DNA from: Aquibaculum sediminis
Lineage (GTDB): Bacteria; Pseudomonadota; Alphaproteobacteria; Kiloniellales; DSM-21159
DNA: 64,000 nt
Assembly: GCF_040712085.1 (NCBI RefSeq)
Contig: NZ_JBFCVK010000004.1
Location: 248,001-312,000 of the forward strand
Direction of reading: 5' to 3'
Shown: positions 16,084-24,618 of the stretch, piece by piece
Numbering within the stretch: the stretch's first letter is position 1
Layout of the letters: every line of letters starts with the position of its first letter
Notes under the pieces: generated by a model
What the model saw: the letters and a program-made list of their open reading frames with translations, nothing else
Told to the model about the DNA's origin: nothing
Database searches by the model: none
Position numbers and translations under genes: made by a program

Positions 16084-18356
16084 CCCGCAGCCTCCATTGG
16101 ATGGTGGGAGAAGCGGCTGTGACCGACATCCTTCTTGCTGACCTCGAGCACCGGATCGAAACCGCGCGGTGAAGGCGCGTCCTGCAGCTTCAGGAGGAAG
16201 CGAGCGACGTAGTAGATGGAGAGTGCAGAGCCCAGAAGGAAGCGCAGAACGCCAACCACCACACCCGGGGAACGCGCCCGGCGGCCTTCCAGAAACGCGA
16301 CCCAGCGGTTGCTGCTGATGAAGATCAGTTCGGCGATCATCCGGAATTCCGAGCCGGTGGGCTCGACAAATTCGGCCCCGATGGCAATGCCTTCTTCCTC
16401 TACTCGGATGTTGCGGAGTTGTATGCGCAAGCGGTCTTTGGTCTCCTGGCCCGGTTTGACGAAGGACACCGTGAGCGGATGCGATTCCAGGTCCTCCTTG
16501 GAGGCAGCCCCGCGCGGCAGCAGTACCTTCACCCCCATGATGGAGGCGTCGACGATATAGGCCGGCAGGCGACGTTCTTCGCCGATCATCAGGGCAACCG
16601 GCTCCTCGATCTGGACCCGCGGCGCCCGCCTGACCTGCTTGCGCTCGCAGACGACGCGCAAGCCCTGGACGGCCAGGAGGAAGCCGAAGAGATTCCAGCC
16701 GCCGACCACGAGCACGATGTCTTGCGTGTCGGGATAAGCGAAGTAGCGCCACACCGTTGCAATCAGCCCAAGCGTGAGAAGGCCCGTGATGATGAAGAGC
16801 GGTTTGGCCTGCTGGGAAAGCTTGTTCTTGTCGACGGTCTCACCCTTCGCCGTCACGTTGAAGGAGGGCGCGGTCGGCTTGAGCATGACCGAGATCAGCG
16901 CCCGGGCCATGAACGTTGCCTGAATGAACTCGTAAAGCTCTGACAAGAGCGGCCAGCGCGTTCGGCCGAAGAGGTAGCTCGACGTCAGCAGCGTCACGCC
17001 GATGTAGAAGGTGGTGTAGGCCAGGAACTCCGCCGCGGTGGCGCGGTAAATCGCCAAGCCGAAGAAGAGATAGAACAACGGCATCAGGAAGAAAGTCAGC
17101 CGCGCGAAGCCGAAGAACCAGAAGAGATTGCTGGAGAGGTAGCCAAGACGCTGACCAATATCGAGACCGCGCCGGAACAGCGGGTTCTTGAGCAGGAAGA
17201 TCTGGACCATCCCCTGACCCCAGCGAATGCGCTGGCTCATGAAGGAGCTGAAGGTCTCCGGCTGCAACCCCGCGATCATGGGCTTGTCGATGTAGATCGA
17301 TTCCCAGCCCAGCGAGTGCAGGTCAATCGAGGTCTCACAGTCCTCCACGATGGTGCGGCCGGAGAAGCCGCCCACCTGCTCCAGGGCCTGGCGCCGCAAG
17401 ACGGCTGCCGAGCCGCAGAAGAAACTGGCGCCCCAGCGATCGAGGCCGCGCTGAATCACGCCGTAGAACATTTCGTTCTCACCCGGCATGTAATCAAAGG
17501 TGTTGAGATTGCGCTCCAGCGGATCCGGGTTGATGAAGAAGTGCGGCGTCTGAACCAGGAACAGCTTCGGATTGGTTGCGAAGTGACCGACCGTGTTCTC
17601 CAGGAAGTCCTCTGTCGGCGCGTGGTCGGCATCGAGCACCGCGATAAACTCGCCGCGGGTCTTGGGCAGCGCGGCGTTCAGGTTGCCGGCCTTGGCATGC
17701 TCGTTGCGCTCGCGCGTCAGATAACGGACGCCCAGTTCCCTGCACATCTCCTCGAGCAACTGGCCACGCTTGACAGCGTCGGCCGAGGCGCGCCGCTTCT
17801 GGTCCGTGCCGCCATCATCGAGAAGGTAGATCGTCAGCAAATGCTTGGGGAAGCGCATCCGCGACGCAGCCGAGAGTGTGGCGGCGAGAATGTGCGGGTC
17901 TTCGTCATAGGTGGGGACAAAGACGTCCACAGTGGGCAGCTTGGAAGGGTCGTCGTCCAGGGTGGCCGTCGGCCGTCGCATCGGGTCTATGACGATGAAA
18001 AGGCTGATGAAGAACATCAGCATGGCGTAGACTTCGGCCCCGTAAAGCATAATACCGGGCACAAAAGCGTAGATGTCTTCCACCGGCGGAATCGTGTTCT
18101 GGCTGCGCCAGATCAGGTAGCGCAACACCATGAAACTGGAGACACCGCAGAAAAGCACGCGGAAGAAGCTGGTGCGTGGGAGCCGCCCAATCACGATCAG
18201 GGCGACGAACATGGTCATGCTAAGCGCGATCTGGGCATCGGCGCTCAGGGGCTGGCCAGCGAGGACCAGATGTACAAGGAGGATCAGGACCCAAAGGCCC
18301 AGAATGACGAGCATCATTTGCGCTTTCGAAGCTGCCCCACTTCTTGCATCCGCCAT
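16080..18356 (-). CDS. bcsA: Cellulose synthase catalytic subunit BcsA with PilZ domain
   Basis: The 758-residue family 2 processive glycosyltransferase has N-terminal membrane helices (residues 14-125) and a cytosolic GT domain with D-D-G at 180-182, D-A-D at 242-244, V-E-D at 337-339 and Q-R-I-R-W at 375-379. These are the substrate, metal, catalytic-base and acceptor motifs of cellulose synthase. Further helices follow, then a PilZ domain with R-R-A-P-R (R576-x3-R580) and D-A-S-I-M-G (603-608), the signature for binding c-di-GMP. It polymerises UDP-glucose when c-di-GMP binds. It is the first gene of an overlapping five-gene operon and lies 429 bp from a divergent diguanylate cyclase gene. 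Confidence 0.96.
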   Translation of the reverse strand: MADARSGAASKAQMMLVILGLWVLILLVHLVLAGQPLSADAQIALSMTMFVALIVIGRLPRTSFFRVLFCGVSSFMVLRYLIWRSQNTIPPVEDIYAFVPGIMLYGAEVYAMLMFFISLFIVIDPMRRPTATLDDDPSKLPTVDVFVPTYDEDPHILAATLSAASRMRFPKHLLTIYLLDDGGTDQKRRASADAVKRGQLLEEMCRELGVRYLTRERNEHAKAGNLNAALPKTRGEFIAVLDADHAPTEDFLENTVGHFATNPKLFLVQTPHFFINPDPLERNLNTFDYMPGENEMFYGVIQRGLDRWGASFFCGSAAVLRRQALEQVGGFSGRTIVEDCETSIDLHSLGWESIYIDKPMIAGLQPETFSSFMSQRIRWGQGMVQIFLLKNPLFRRGLDIGQRLGYLSSNLFWFFGFARLTFFLMPLFYLFFGLAIYRATAAEFLAYTTFYIGVTLLTSSYLFGRTRWPLLSELYEFIQATFMARALISVMLKPTAPSFNVTAKGETVDKNKLSQQAKPLFIITGLLTLGLIATVWRYFAYPDTQDIVLVVGGWNLFGFLLAVQGLRVVCERKQVRRAPRVQIEEPVALMIGEERRLPAYIVDASIMGVKVLLPRGAASKEDLESHPLTVSFVKPGQETKDRLRIQLRNIRVEEEGIAIGAEFVEPTGSEFRMIAELIFISSNRWVAFLEGRRARSPGVVVGVLRFLLGSALSIYYVARFLLKLQDAPSPRGFDPVLEVSKKDVGHSRFSHHPMEAAG

Positions 18357-18785
18357 AAGCGGATGTTCGTTGTGACACTGTAAGGCAATGTAATGAGAAA
18401 AATAAAGATCAAATTGTACCTATCTGTGTCTGAAACGTTTTCTGTCTCTCGGAGCCTTGTGCGACCGACCGACGCAGGGCCGCGACCCCACCTAGCGGCA
18501 CATTCAGAATGCAAGATTCGCGACCACATGGGTTACAGTAACATGCGATAGCTCACCACTATCTAACCACTCGCTGACGGGATCAAAACAAATTGCGTTG
18601 CAATGCGCTCCCGTCGACGCCGTATTCTCGCCAAATTTTTCTACCTGTACATACACTTCGACTAAAAGATGTGGCGTATCGACGATCAAGGTTTACAATG
18701 TCTAAGAAAGAAGGCTGTCGGCTTGTAATGCCTCCCCATGAGCCACCTGCGCGTGCAGTCCAAACTATGACACAAGGAACATCCA
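18357..18785. promoter_or_regulatory. Divergent intergenic region between bcsA and the phytochrome-GGDEF gene
   Basis: This 429-bp stretch has no convincing gene. It is A/T-richer than the flanks, especially 18385-18430 and 18580-18680, as expected for two back-to-back promoters. A small palindrome GTTAC-A-GTAAC sits at 18532-18542. AAGGA at about 18774 serves as ribosome site for the GTG start at 18786. No clear -35/-10 pair could be assigned with confidence on either strand. Confidence 0.5.
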
Positions 18786-20885
18786 GTGGCTGACCCGCTT
18801 TCAGATAGGTTGGATGAGGCCTGTTCGCGAGAACCAATTCACCGGCCGGACGCAATACAGCCATACGGTTTACTCACGCTGGTCGATCGAAAAAGCGATC
18901 GGATCGAGCTGGTTGCAGGCGATTTCAAAGGTTTGCTTGGACAAGCACTATCGGGCGCGGGAGTCACGCTGGCCGACCTTGCCGGTGAGACCCTGGAAAG
19001 CCTGATCGAGAGCAGCGGCGAGCCCCTCTCCCATATACCGGTTTTCTTGACCACGCTGGACGACGGCCCGCGGGGCCCCCTGGTCCTGCTGGCGCACAGC
19101 CTGGATGCCGGTGCACGCGTCGTCGTCGAATTCATTCCCGACAAGCACCGAGGCGATGATCCCGACGGCCGCGAGCACAGCACCCCGCGCATGTTGTCCC
19201 GTCTGCGCAGTACCATTGAGCGCATCGCTTCTGCGGAAAGTCTCGAACAGGCTTTCGAATCGACCACCCAGGCGATCAGTCGAATCACCGGCTATGACCG
19301 CATTCTGCTCTATCGCTTCCTCGAGGATGGTACGGGAACGGTGGTGGCGGAATCGAAGGCGGCCGAACTGAGCACCTATCTGAACCATCGCTACCCGGCT
19401 TCCGAGATACCCAGACAGGCGCGCGAACTGTATAGAACCAGCAGTTTCCGCCTCATTCCCGACGTCAACTACAGGCCTGCCCCGCTGCGCGCCCTGAGCG
19501 GGGATGACAGGCCATCACTCGACATGAGCCATTCCCTGCTGCGCAGCGTTGCACCGGTCCACTTGCAGTATCTGCGCAATATGGGCGTCGGTGCCTCCAT
19601 GTCGCTGTCGCTATTGGTGGACGGCGAACTCTGGGGCTTGATCGCCTGCCACAACAGCACGGCGCGGGTCATCCCCTACGAGACCCAGGAGGAATGCCGC
19701 CACATCGCGGAACTGCTCAGCCGGCAAATCGAGTCTCGGCAACGCGAAGCGGAGTTCGCCAGGAAGGCGCAGATGGATGCCGCCAGCAACGACCTGCTCC
19801 GCAGCATCGTGGCCATGGATCAGGATGAGTATGCATTGCTGGGCCGCGGCGCCGAACTCCTGGACGTCGTCCCCGCCCACGGCGTGGCCGTGACTTATCA
19901 GGACAAGGTTGCAGCCTACGGAACCAGTCCTGGTGAAGCCGCCGTGCTGCATCTGCGCGACGCCCTTGCCGCCAAACTGGGAGATGAGGGCTTCTATGCC
20001 ACCGACTGCCTGACAAGCGATCTACCTGCGGCACGCGCCTATGCGCCCCGGGCCGGCGGCGTGCTGGCCATTCGCCTCTCGGTCAACACACGGTCGCAGA
20101 TCTTCTGGTTTCTGGCGGAGCAGATCGAGGAGATCAGCTGGGCCGGCAATCCGCATGAGACCGACTTTCTCGACGAGAAAACTGGCAAACTGAATCTGCG
20201 CGCCTCCTTTGCCGTCTGGCGGGAGACGGTGCGCGACCGTTCTCGCCCATGGCTGGCCGCCGAACTCGCCGCCGCCCGCTCCTTTCAGGAGAGCGCCGCC
20301 TTCGTTTTCCAGTCGCGGTACGTTGCCGACCTGAATGAATCCCTGCGCCTGGCCAATCAGGAGCTTGCTGACCTGGCCTCGACGGACGGCCTGACTGGCC
20401 TCGCCAACCGGCGGATCTTCCAGGAGCGCCTGCGTTCGGAATGGGCGCGGGCCCTGCGGGAAGAAGCACCGCTCTCCCTGGTCATGCTCGATATCGACTA
20501 CTTCAAGCGCTACAACGATCACTATGGCCACCCGGCCGGTGACCAGTGCCTGGCGACCGTCGCCCAGGCGATCGACGGCATCGCCAAGCGACCGGCTGAT
20601 CTGGCTGCACGCACCGGCGGCGAGGAGTTCGCAGTGATCCTGCCCGCCACCGACCTCCAAGGGGCCGAGGCGATAGCAGAGCAACTGCGTCAGCGGATCA
20701 CTGGCCTGCAACTGCCCCACAGCCTGAACCCGGAAGGCGTCGTAACCGTCAGCCTGGGTGTTGCCACGACTCGGCCGCACAGCAGCGATGCAGAAACCCG
20801 GCATCGCCTGGTGCTGGCAGCGGACGTCGCGCTCTATGACGCGAAGAACTCGGGCCGCAACCGCGTCTGCGTCAACGAACTGTAG
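18786..20885 (+). CDS. Bacteriophytochrome-linked diguanylate cyclase (PAS-GAF-PHY-GGDEF)
   Basis: The 699-residue product carries a complete phytochrome photosensory module and a GGDEF output. The PAS domain has the biliverdin-attachment cysteine C13 in A-C-S-R-E-P-I-H-R-P, then I-Q-P-Y-G. The GAF domain has P-A-S-E-I-P at 204-209 and the pocket histidine H259 in S-V-A-P-V-H-L. The PHY domain has a tongue-like segment at about 440-480 (W-F-L-A-E, W-A-G-N-P, L-R-A-S-F). The GGDEF domain carries active G-G-E-E-F at 611-615 and an intact inhibitory RxxD (R602-P-A-D605). It should make c-di-GMP under photo-control. Several pocket residues differ from consensus (D to E at 207). The gene diverges from bcsA, whose product needs c-di-GMP. 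The GTG start has AAGGA upstream. Confidence 0.9.
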   Translation: MADPLSDRLDEACSREPIHRPDAIQPYGLLTLVDRKSDRIELVAGDFKGLLGQALSGAGVTLADLAGETLESLIESSGEPLSHIPVFLTTLDDGPRGPLVLLAHSLDAGARVVVEFIPDKHRGDDPDGREHSTPRMLSRLRSTIERIASAESLEQAFESTTQAISRITGYDRILLYRFLEDGTGTVVAESKAAELSTYLNHRYPASEIPRQARELYRTSSFRLIPDVNYRPAPLRALSGDDRPSLDMSHSLLRSVAPVHLQYLRNMGVGASMSLSLLVDGELWGLIACHNSTARVIPYETQEECRHIAELLSRQIESRQREAEFARKAQMDAASNDLLRSIVAMDQDEYALLGRGAELLDVVPAHGVAVTYQDKVAAYGTSPGEAAVLHLRDALAAKLGDEGFYATDCLTSDLPAARAYAPRAGGVLAIRLSVNTRSQIFWFLAEQIEEISWAGNPHETDFLDEKTGKLNLRASFAVWRETVRDRSRPWLAAELAAARSFQESAAFVFQSRYVADLNESLRLANQELADLASTDGLTGLANRRIFQERLRSEWARALREEAPLSLVMLDIDYFKRYNDHYGHPAGDQCLATVAQAIDGIAKRPADLAARTGGEEFAVILPATDLQGAEAIAEQLRQRITGLQLPHSLNPEGVVTVSLGVATTRPHSSDAETRHRLVLAADVALYDAKNSGRNRVCVNEL

Positions 20886-21303
20886 CACGGTGTCCCCGGC
20901 TCCGGCAGCCGGGGGTACCATCCTACTGCCAGCAGAAGCCCCACCAGCACCCGACCGCTGAGGCGCGAGCCTTCCAAAACATAGAGCAGGCCCCAGCAGC
21001 CGGCCTCGTCCAGCCGCCGCCGCCGACGTTGCACGGCGGCCGGCCAAACCACGGGAAGGTCGGCGGCAAGATCGGCCAGGTCGCGCCGCAACAAGCCCGC
21101 GCGCGGGCGCCAGGAAAAGGTCACGGCTGGCTGCTGCAGCAGCGTCGCCTCCAGGGATGGAACGGCCTGGGCATGGGAGCGCAGGAACGCTACGTAACCC
21201 TGCCGCTGCGACAGGTCGAAGGCGGAAAAGGCCGCCTCGGCATCGGCGTGTGCATCCGCCTACGCGCCCTGAGTGCGGCATGCACACTCAAGCCGCTTGG
21301 CAT
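20886..21303 (-). pseudogene. Bacteriophytochrome-associated haem oxygenase, frameshifted and truncated
   Basis: An ATG at 21303 with GGAG 6 bp upstream opens a frame reading M-P-S-G-L-S-V-H-A-A-L-R-A-R. The haem-oxygenase-like continuation (A-D-A-H-A-D-A-E-A-A-F, then L-S-Q-R-Q-G-Y-V-A-F-L-R-S-H) lies in another frame directly after a TAG at 21260-21262. A one-base deletion near 21258-21262 explains the shift. The restored sequence runs to the haem oxygenase hallmark G-L-L-Y-V-L-E-G-S-R-L-S-G-R at about 20950-20990 and then loses similarity as it meets the convergent phytochrome 3' end. The usual C-terminal part is absent. Haem oxygenase makes biliverdin, the phytochrome chromophore, so the neighbour relation is expected. 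A sequencing error could explain the frameshift, but it would not explain the missing C-terminus. Confidence 0.65.
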
Positions 21304-21317
21304 CACCGGCTCCAACT

Positions 21318-22220
21318 CTATCTCACCTCTCCACTCGGAGCTGCACGCAGCACGATCACGGGATCGACGCCGGGGATCTCTTCCATCATCTGCTGACTCA
21401 TGCGCTCCGCCAATGCGGAGGCTTCGGCCAGTGGGCGCTTGCCATCAAGAAAGAGTTCCATTTCCACATGCAGAGTTTCACCGGCCCGTCGTGTCCGAAT
21501 GCGCCCGAGCTGCTCGAAACCCTCGATGTTGCGAGCCAGAACCCGGTTGATGGCATGCTGGGCTACCTCCGGCAGGGATCGATCGAGCAGATCCGGCAGG
21601 GCATCGCGCAACATGGCCACAGCCGTTCCCACCATGATGACGATCACGCAGAGCGTCCCAATCTGCTCGGCCAAGCGTGCCACGTGCGGATCGGATGTGA
21701 TCATCGCCACTGCCACGGCGATCACCACGAAGATCGAGGCCGCGGTCTTCACCCAGCGGGCATGGTATTGCGCGCGCACGATGATCGAGCCGCCATCGCG
21801 ACTGGCTCGATACAGGGAATAGAGTTGCACCCCATTCAGCAGCACATTGAGGAAAACCAGCACCACAGCCGACGTCGCCAGAAAGGGGCTCGGCCGGTGC
21901 TGGGGCGCAAGGCCGGAAATGCGCCAGAGCAGCAGTCCCGCCGCCAACAGCAGCAGGCAGGCGATCAGGATGGTGATGGCCTGTTCGAGCTTGCCGGAAC
22001 CGTATTCGTACCGCCCAAGCTTTCCACGGTGGATCCGGCGCAGGGTGATCAGCGAGACGATGCCCACGATCGTCAAGAGGCTGCCACGCAGGCTTTCGGC
22101 GATGATCGGCCAGGACATGGCCATGAAGCCGACGATGAAATAGGGAATGAGAATGAGGAAATCGAGGCCGACGGCCAAAGCCACAGCCCACTCCCGTCGC
22201 CGCTCCACCCGCCCTGTCAT
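21318..22220 (-). CDS. Cation diffusion facilitator-like membrane protein with degenerate metal sites
   Basis: The product has 300 residues from ATG 22220 (GAAGG about 10 bp upstream); a start at 22277 would add 19 residues. Six hydrophobic segments and a C-terminal cytosolic domain (E-M-E-L-F-L-D-G) follow the CDF layout, with Y-E-Y-G-S-G-K-L-E replacing the usual Y-P-F-G-x-G-R-x-E loop. The canonical intramembrane ligand quartet is not visible. TM2 reads E-S-L-R-G-S where H/D-x3-D is expected, and TM5 keeps one histidine (Q-Y-H-A-R-W-V) but lacks the aspartate three residues on. It may move another ion or be non-transporting. Confidence 0.7.
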   Translation of the reverse strand: MTGRVERRREWAVALAVGLDFLILIPYFIVGFMAMSWPIIAESLRGSLLTIVGIVSLITLRRIHRGKLGRYEYGSGKLEQAITILIACLLLLAAGLLLWRISGLAPQHRPSPFLATSAVVLVFLNVLLNGVQLYSLYRASRDGGSIIVRAQYHARWVKTAASIFVVIAVAVAMITSDPHVARLAEQIGTLCVIVIMVGTAVAMLRDALPDLLDRSLPEVAQHAINRVLARNIEGFEQLGRIRTRRAGETLHVEMELFLDGKRPLAEASALAERMSQQMMEEIPGVDPVIVLRAAPSGEVR

Positions 22221-22394
22221 GGCGCCATCGCCTTCTTGCTGGCTTGCTCTTCTCTCAGCCGGGAAGTTGCGCCCCATTCGAGAACTGCCCCCCAGATCAT
22301 CTACACCCTATTGGCTTGTTCAACCAGACGCTTGATGTAATTTCGATACCACTGGAATTATTGAATTTCGCCGCACAAACCTCATCTCCTAGGC

Positions 22395-24263
22395 ATGCCC
22401 AGCCAGCACCCTGACCCCCCTCCCCCGGCCGATCGCAGTCACTGGCAGACCCTGAAGGACCTGCTTCCGGAGCTCTGGCCCGACGACGAGCGCGCCTTGC
22501 GCGGCCGCGTGGTCGCGGCCATCGTCTGCCTCGTCCTGGCCAAGGTCGCGATCGTGCTGGTGCCGCTGCTGTACAAGCAGGCGGTCGATGGGCTCACTGC
22601 CTACACCGAGGCGGATGTCGATCTGCGCTCCGAACTGCTGCTGCCGCTGTGGGTCATCCTGGCCTATGGCGCAGGACGCGTCCTCTCCCTCACCTTCCAG
22701 GAACTGCGCGACTTCTTCTTCGCCCGCGTCGGCCAGCGGGCTGTGCGTCGCGCGGGCCTGCGCACCTTCCAGCACTTGCACGCCCTGTCGCTGCGCTTCC
22801 ATCTCGAGCGCCAGACCGGCGGCCTGTCGCGGGTGATCGAGCGCGGCACCAAGGCCATCGAGACGCTGCTGAACTTCGCGCTCTTCTCGATCCTGCCGAC
22901 CTTCGTCGAGCTGGGCCTGACCAGCGCCATTCTCTGGTGGCTCTATGGCTGGGAGGTGGCCGCGATCACCTTCGTCACCGTGGGCATCTATATCGTCTAC
23001 ACCTATCGGGTGACCGAGTGGCGGCTGCGGCTGCGCCGGGCCATGAACGAGAGCGACCAGCGGGCCAACACGCGCGCCATCGACGCCCTGCTGAACTACG
23101 AGACAGTAAAGTACTTCACCGCCGAGAGCCGCGAGTCCGCCCGGCTGGAAGAGGGCTTGCGCGCCTATGAGCGGGCCGCCACCGCCTCCAAGACCAGTCT
23201 CTCGCTGCTGAATATCGGCCAGGCGATCATCATCGGCTTCGGCGTCACCGGCCTGATGCTGGTGGCCGCGGTGCGGGTACAGGCCGGCACCATGACGGTG
23301 GGCGACTTCGTCGCGGTCAACGCCTACATGATGCAGTTGGCGCAGCCGCTCAACTTCATCGGCTTCGTCTATCGCGAGATCAAGCAGGCGCTGGTGGACA
23401 TGGAAACCATGTACACCCTGCTGCGTGTGGAGCAGGAGATCACCGATCCGCCCGGCGCCCCGGCCCTCAAGGTAAGCGGTGGCCGGGTTGCCTTCGAGTC
23501 CGTGGGCTTCAGCTACAGCCCCGACCGACCGATCCTGAAGGGAGTGTCCTTCGCCATCGAGCCGGGACAGACCGTGGCGGTGGTGGGCTCAAGCGGCGCG
23601 GGCAAGTCGACCCTCTCGCGCCTGCTCTTCCGCTTCTATGATGTGGACGAAGGCGCGGTGCGCATCGACGGGCAGGACATCCGCGATGTCTCCCAGACCT
23701 CGCTCAGGGCCGCCATCGGCATCGTTCCCCAGGACACCGTGCTCTTTAACGACACCCTGGCTTACAACATCGCCTATGGCCGCCCCGAGGCCACCCGGGC
23801 GGAGATCGAGGAGGCGGCGCGCATCGCCAGCCTGGACGCCTTCGTCGACAGCCTGCCCGAGGGTTACGAGACGACGGTGGGCGAGCGGGGGCTCAAGCTG
23901 TCCGGCGGCGAGAAGCAGCGGGTCGCCATCGCACGCATGGTGCTGAAACGCCCGGCGATCATTGTCTTCGATGAGGCCACCTCGGCCCTCGACAGCAAGA
24001 CGGAACAGGAGATCCTGGCCGCCCTGCGCGCGGTGAGCCAGGGGCGCACGACGCTGGTCATCGCCCATCGCCTGTCCACGGTCGTGGATGCCGACGAGAT
24101 CGTGGTGCTCGACGCTGGTCGCATCGCCGAGCGTGGCACCCACAACGAACTCCTGGCCCGCGACCGCCTCTACGCCGCCATGTGGCGCCGCCAGGCCGAG
24201 GGGGCGGAGCTAAACGGGCAAGGGGTGGTGGCGGAGGAGGCATCGGCCACCCCGGAGCGTTGA
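22395..24263 (+). CDS. Atm1/HMT1-type ABC exporter (ATPase plus permease)
   Basis: The 622-residue half-transporter has six membrane helices (about 40-320) and a nucleotide-binding domain with Walker A G-S-S-G-A-G-K-S-T, signature L-S-G-G-E-K-Q-R, Walker B I-I-V-F-D-E-A-T-S-A-L-D and a switch histidine (I-A-H-R-L-S-T). The transmembrane part has the Atm1 traits N-Y-E-T-V-K-Y-F and N-F-I-G-F-V-Y-R-E-I. Bacterial homologues export glutathione-linked compounds or heavy-metal conjugates, and the mitochondrial protein supports cytosolic Fe-S assembly. It functions as a homodimer. The gene stands alone, divergent from the CDF-like gene. Confidence 0.92.
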   Translation: MPSQHPDPPPPADRSHWQTLKDLLPELWPDDERALRGRVVAAIVCLVLAKVAIVLVPLLYKQAVDGLTAYTEADVDLRSELLLPLWVILAYGAGRVLSLTFQELRDFFFARVGQRAVRRAGLRTFQHLHALSLRFHLERQTGGLSRVIERGTKAIETLLNFALFSILPTFVELGLTSAILWWLYGWEVAAITFVTVGIYIVYTYRVTEWRLRLRRAMNESDQRANTRAIDALLNYETVKYFTAESRESARLEEGLRAYERAATASKTSLSLLNIGQAIIIGFGVTGLMLVAAVRVQAGTMTVGDFVAVNAYMMQLAQPLNFIGFVYREIKQALVDMETMYTLLRVEQEITDPPGAPALKVSGGRVAFESVGFSYSPDRPILKGVSFAIEPGQTVAVVGSSGAGKSTLSRLLFRFYDVDEGAVRIDGQDIRDVSQTSLRAAIGIVPQDTVLFNDTLAYNIAYGRPEATRAEIEEAARIASLDAFVDSLPEGYETTVGERGLKLSGGEKQRVAIARMVLKRPAIIVFDEATSALDSKTEQEILAALRAVSQGRTTLVIAHRLSTVVDADEIVVLDAGRIAERGTHNELLARDRLYAAMWRRQAEGAELNGQGVVAEEASATPER

Positions 24264-24268
24264 GCGCG

Positions 24269-24442
24269 CTACAGCAGCAGCCATGCCGCGATCAGGCCGA
24301 TGGCGGCAAGAACCATGCTGATGCGCAGAACCCAGCGCATGTGGCCGAGTGTGGCCCCCTGACGCGCCTCCGCAGGGGGAGGATGCTCGGGATCCTCTTC
24401 GCGATGGGCTTGGTCGCGGTATTCGGGCGGAGTGCCCTTCAT
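24269..24442 (-). CDS. Small single-pass membrane protein, 57 residues
   Basis: An ATG at 24442 is preceded by AGGAGG (an excellent ribosome site, 5 to 6 bp spacing) and opens a 57-codon frame ending with TAG at 24269-24271. The first 30 residues are hydrophilic and acidic/proline-rich (M-K-G-T-P-P-E-Y-R-D, E-E-D-P-E-H-P-P-P). The last 22 form one membrane helix (V-L-R-I-S-M-V-L-A-A-I-G-L-I-A-A-W-L-L-L). No family is recognised. It sits between the ABC exporter and the cytochrome oxidase locus and is divergent from the CopD-like gene, so a role as a small oxidase-associated subunit is possible but unproven. Confidence 0.65.
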   Translation of the reverse strand: MKGTPPEYRDQAHREEDPEHPPPAEARQGATLGHMRWVLRISMVLAAIGLIAAWLLL

Positions 24443-24618
24443 CTGCTCCTCCTTGCTCGTCGCTTGAGACGATACAGCTAACTGATCAACAGGCTCGGCC
24501 CGGGCCTTGTTCCAAATCTCCGACCCGTCTTCAGCCGAAACGGGAACCGCGAGCGCTCTTAAACCATTGGGGATGATGGCGGCAGGATCGCGGCCGTCGT
24601 TGGCATGGGGAGCGCGTC

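Noticed and set aside
16084..16752. Extension of bcsB to a start at 16752
   Set aside because: The extra residues are antisense-frame sequence from within bcsA; the ATGA overlap at 16083 and the signal peptide define the real start.
20022..21287. 421-codon minus-strand frame covering the phytochrome 3' end
   Set aside because: Mostly an antisense reading of the GGDEF region; the genuine minus-strand homology (haem oxygenase) lies in a different frame and only beyond 20886.
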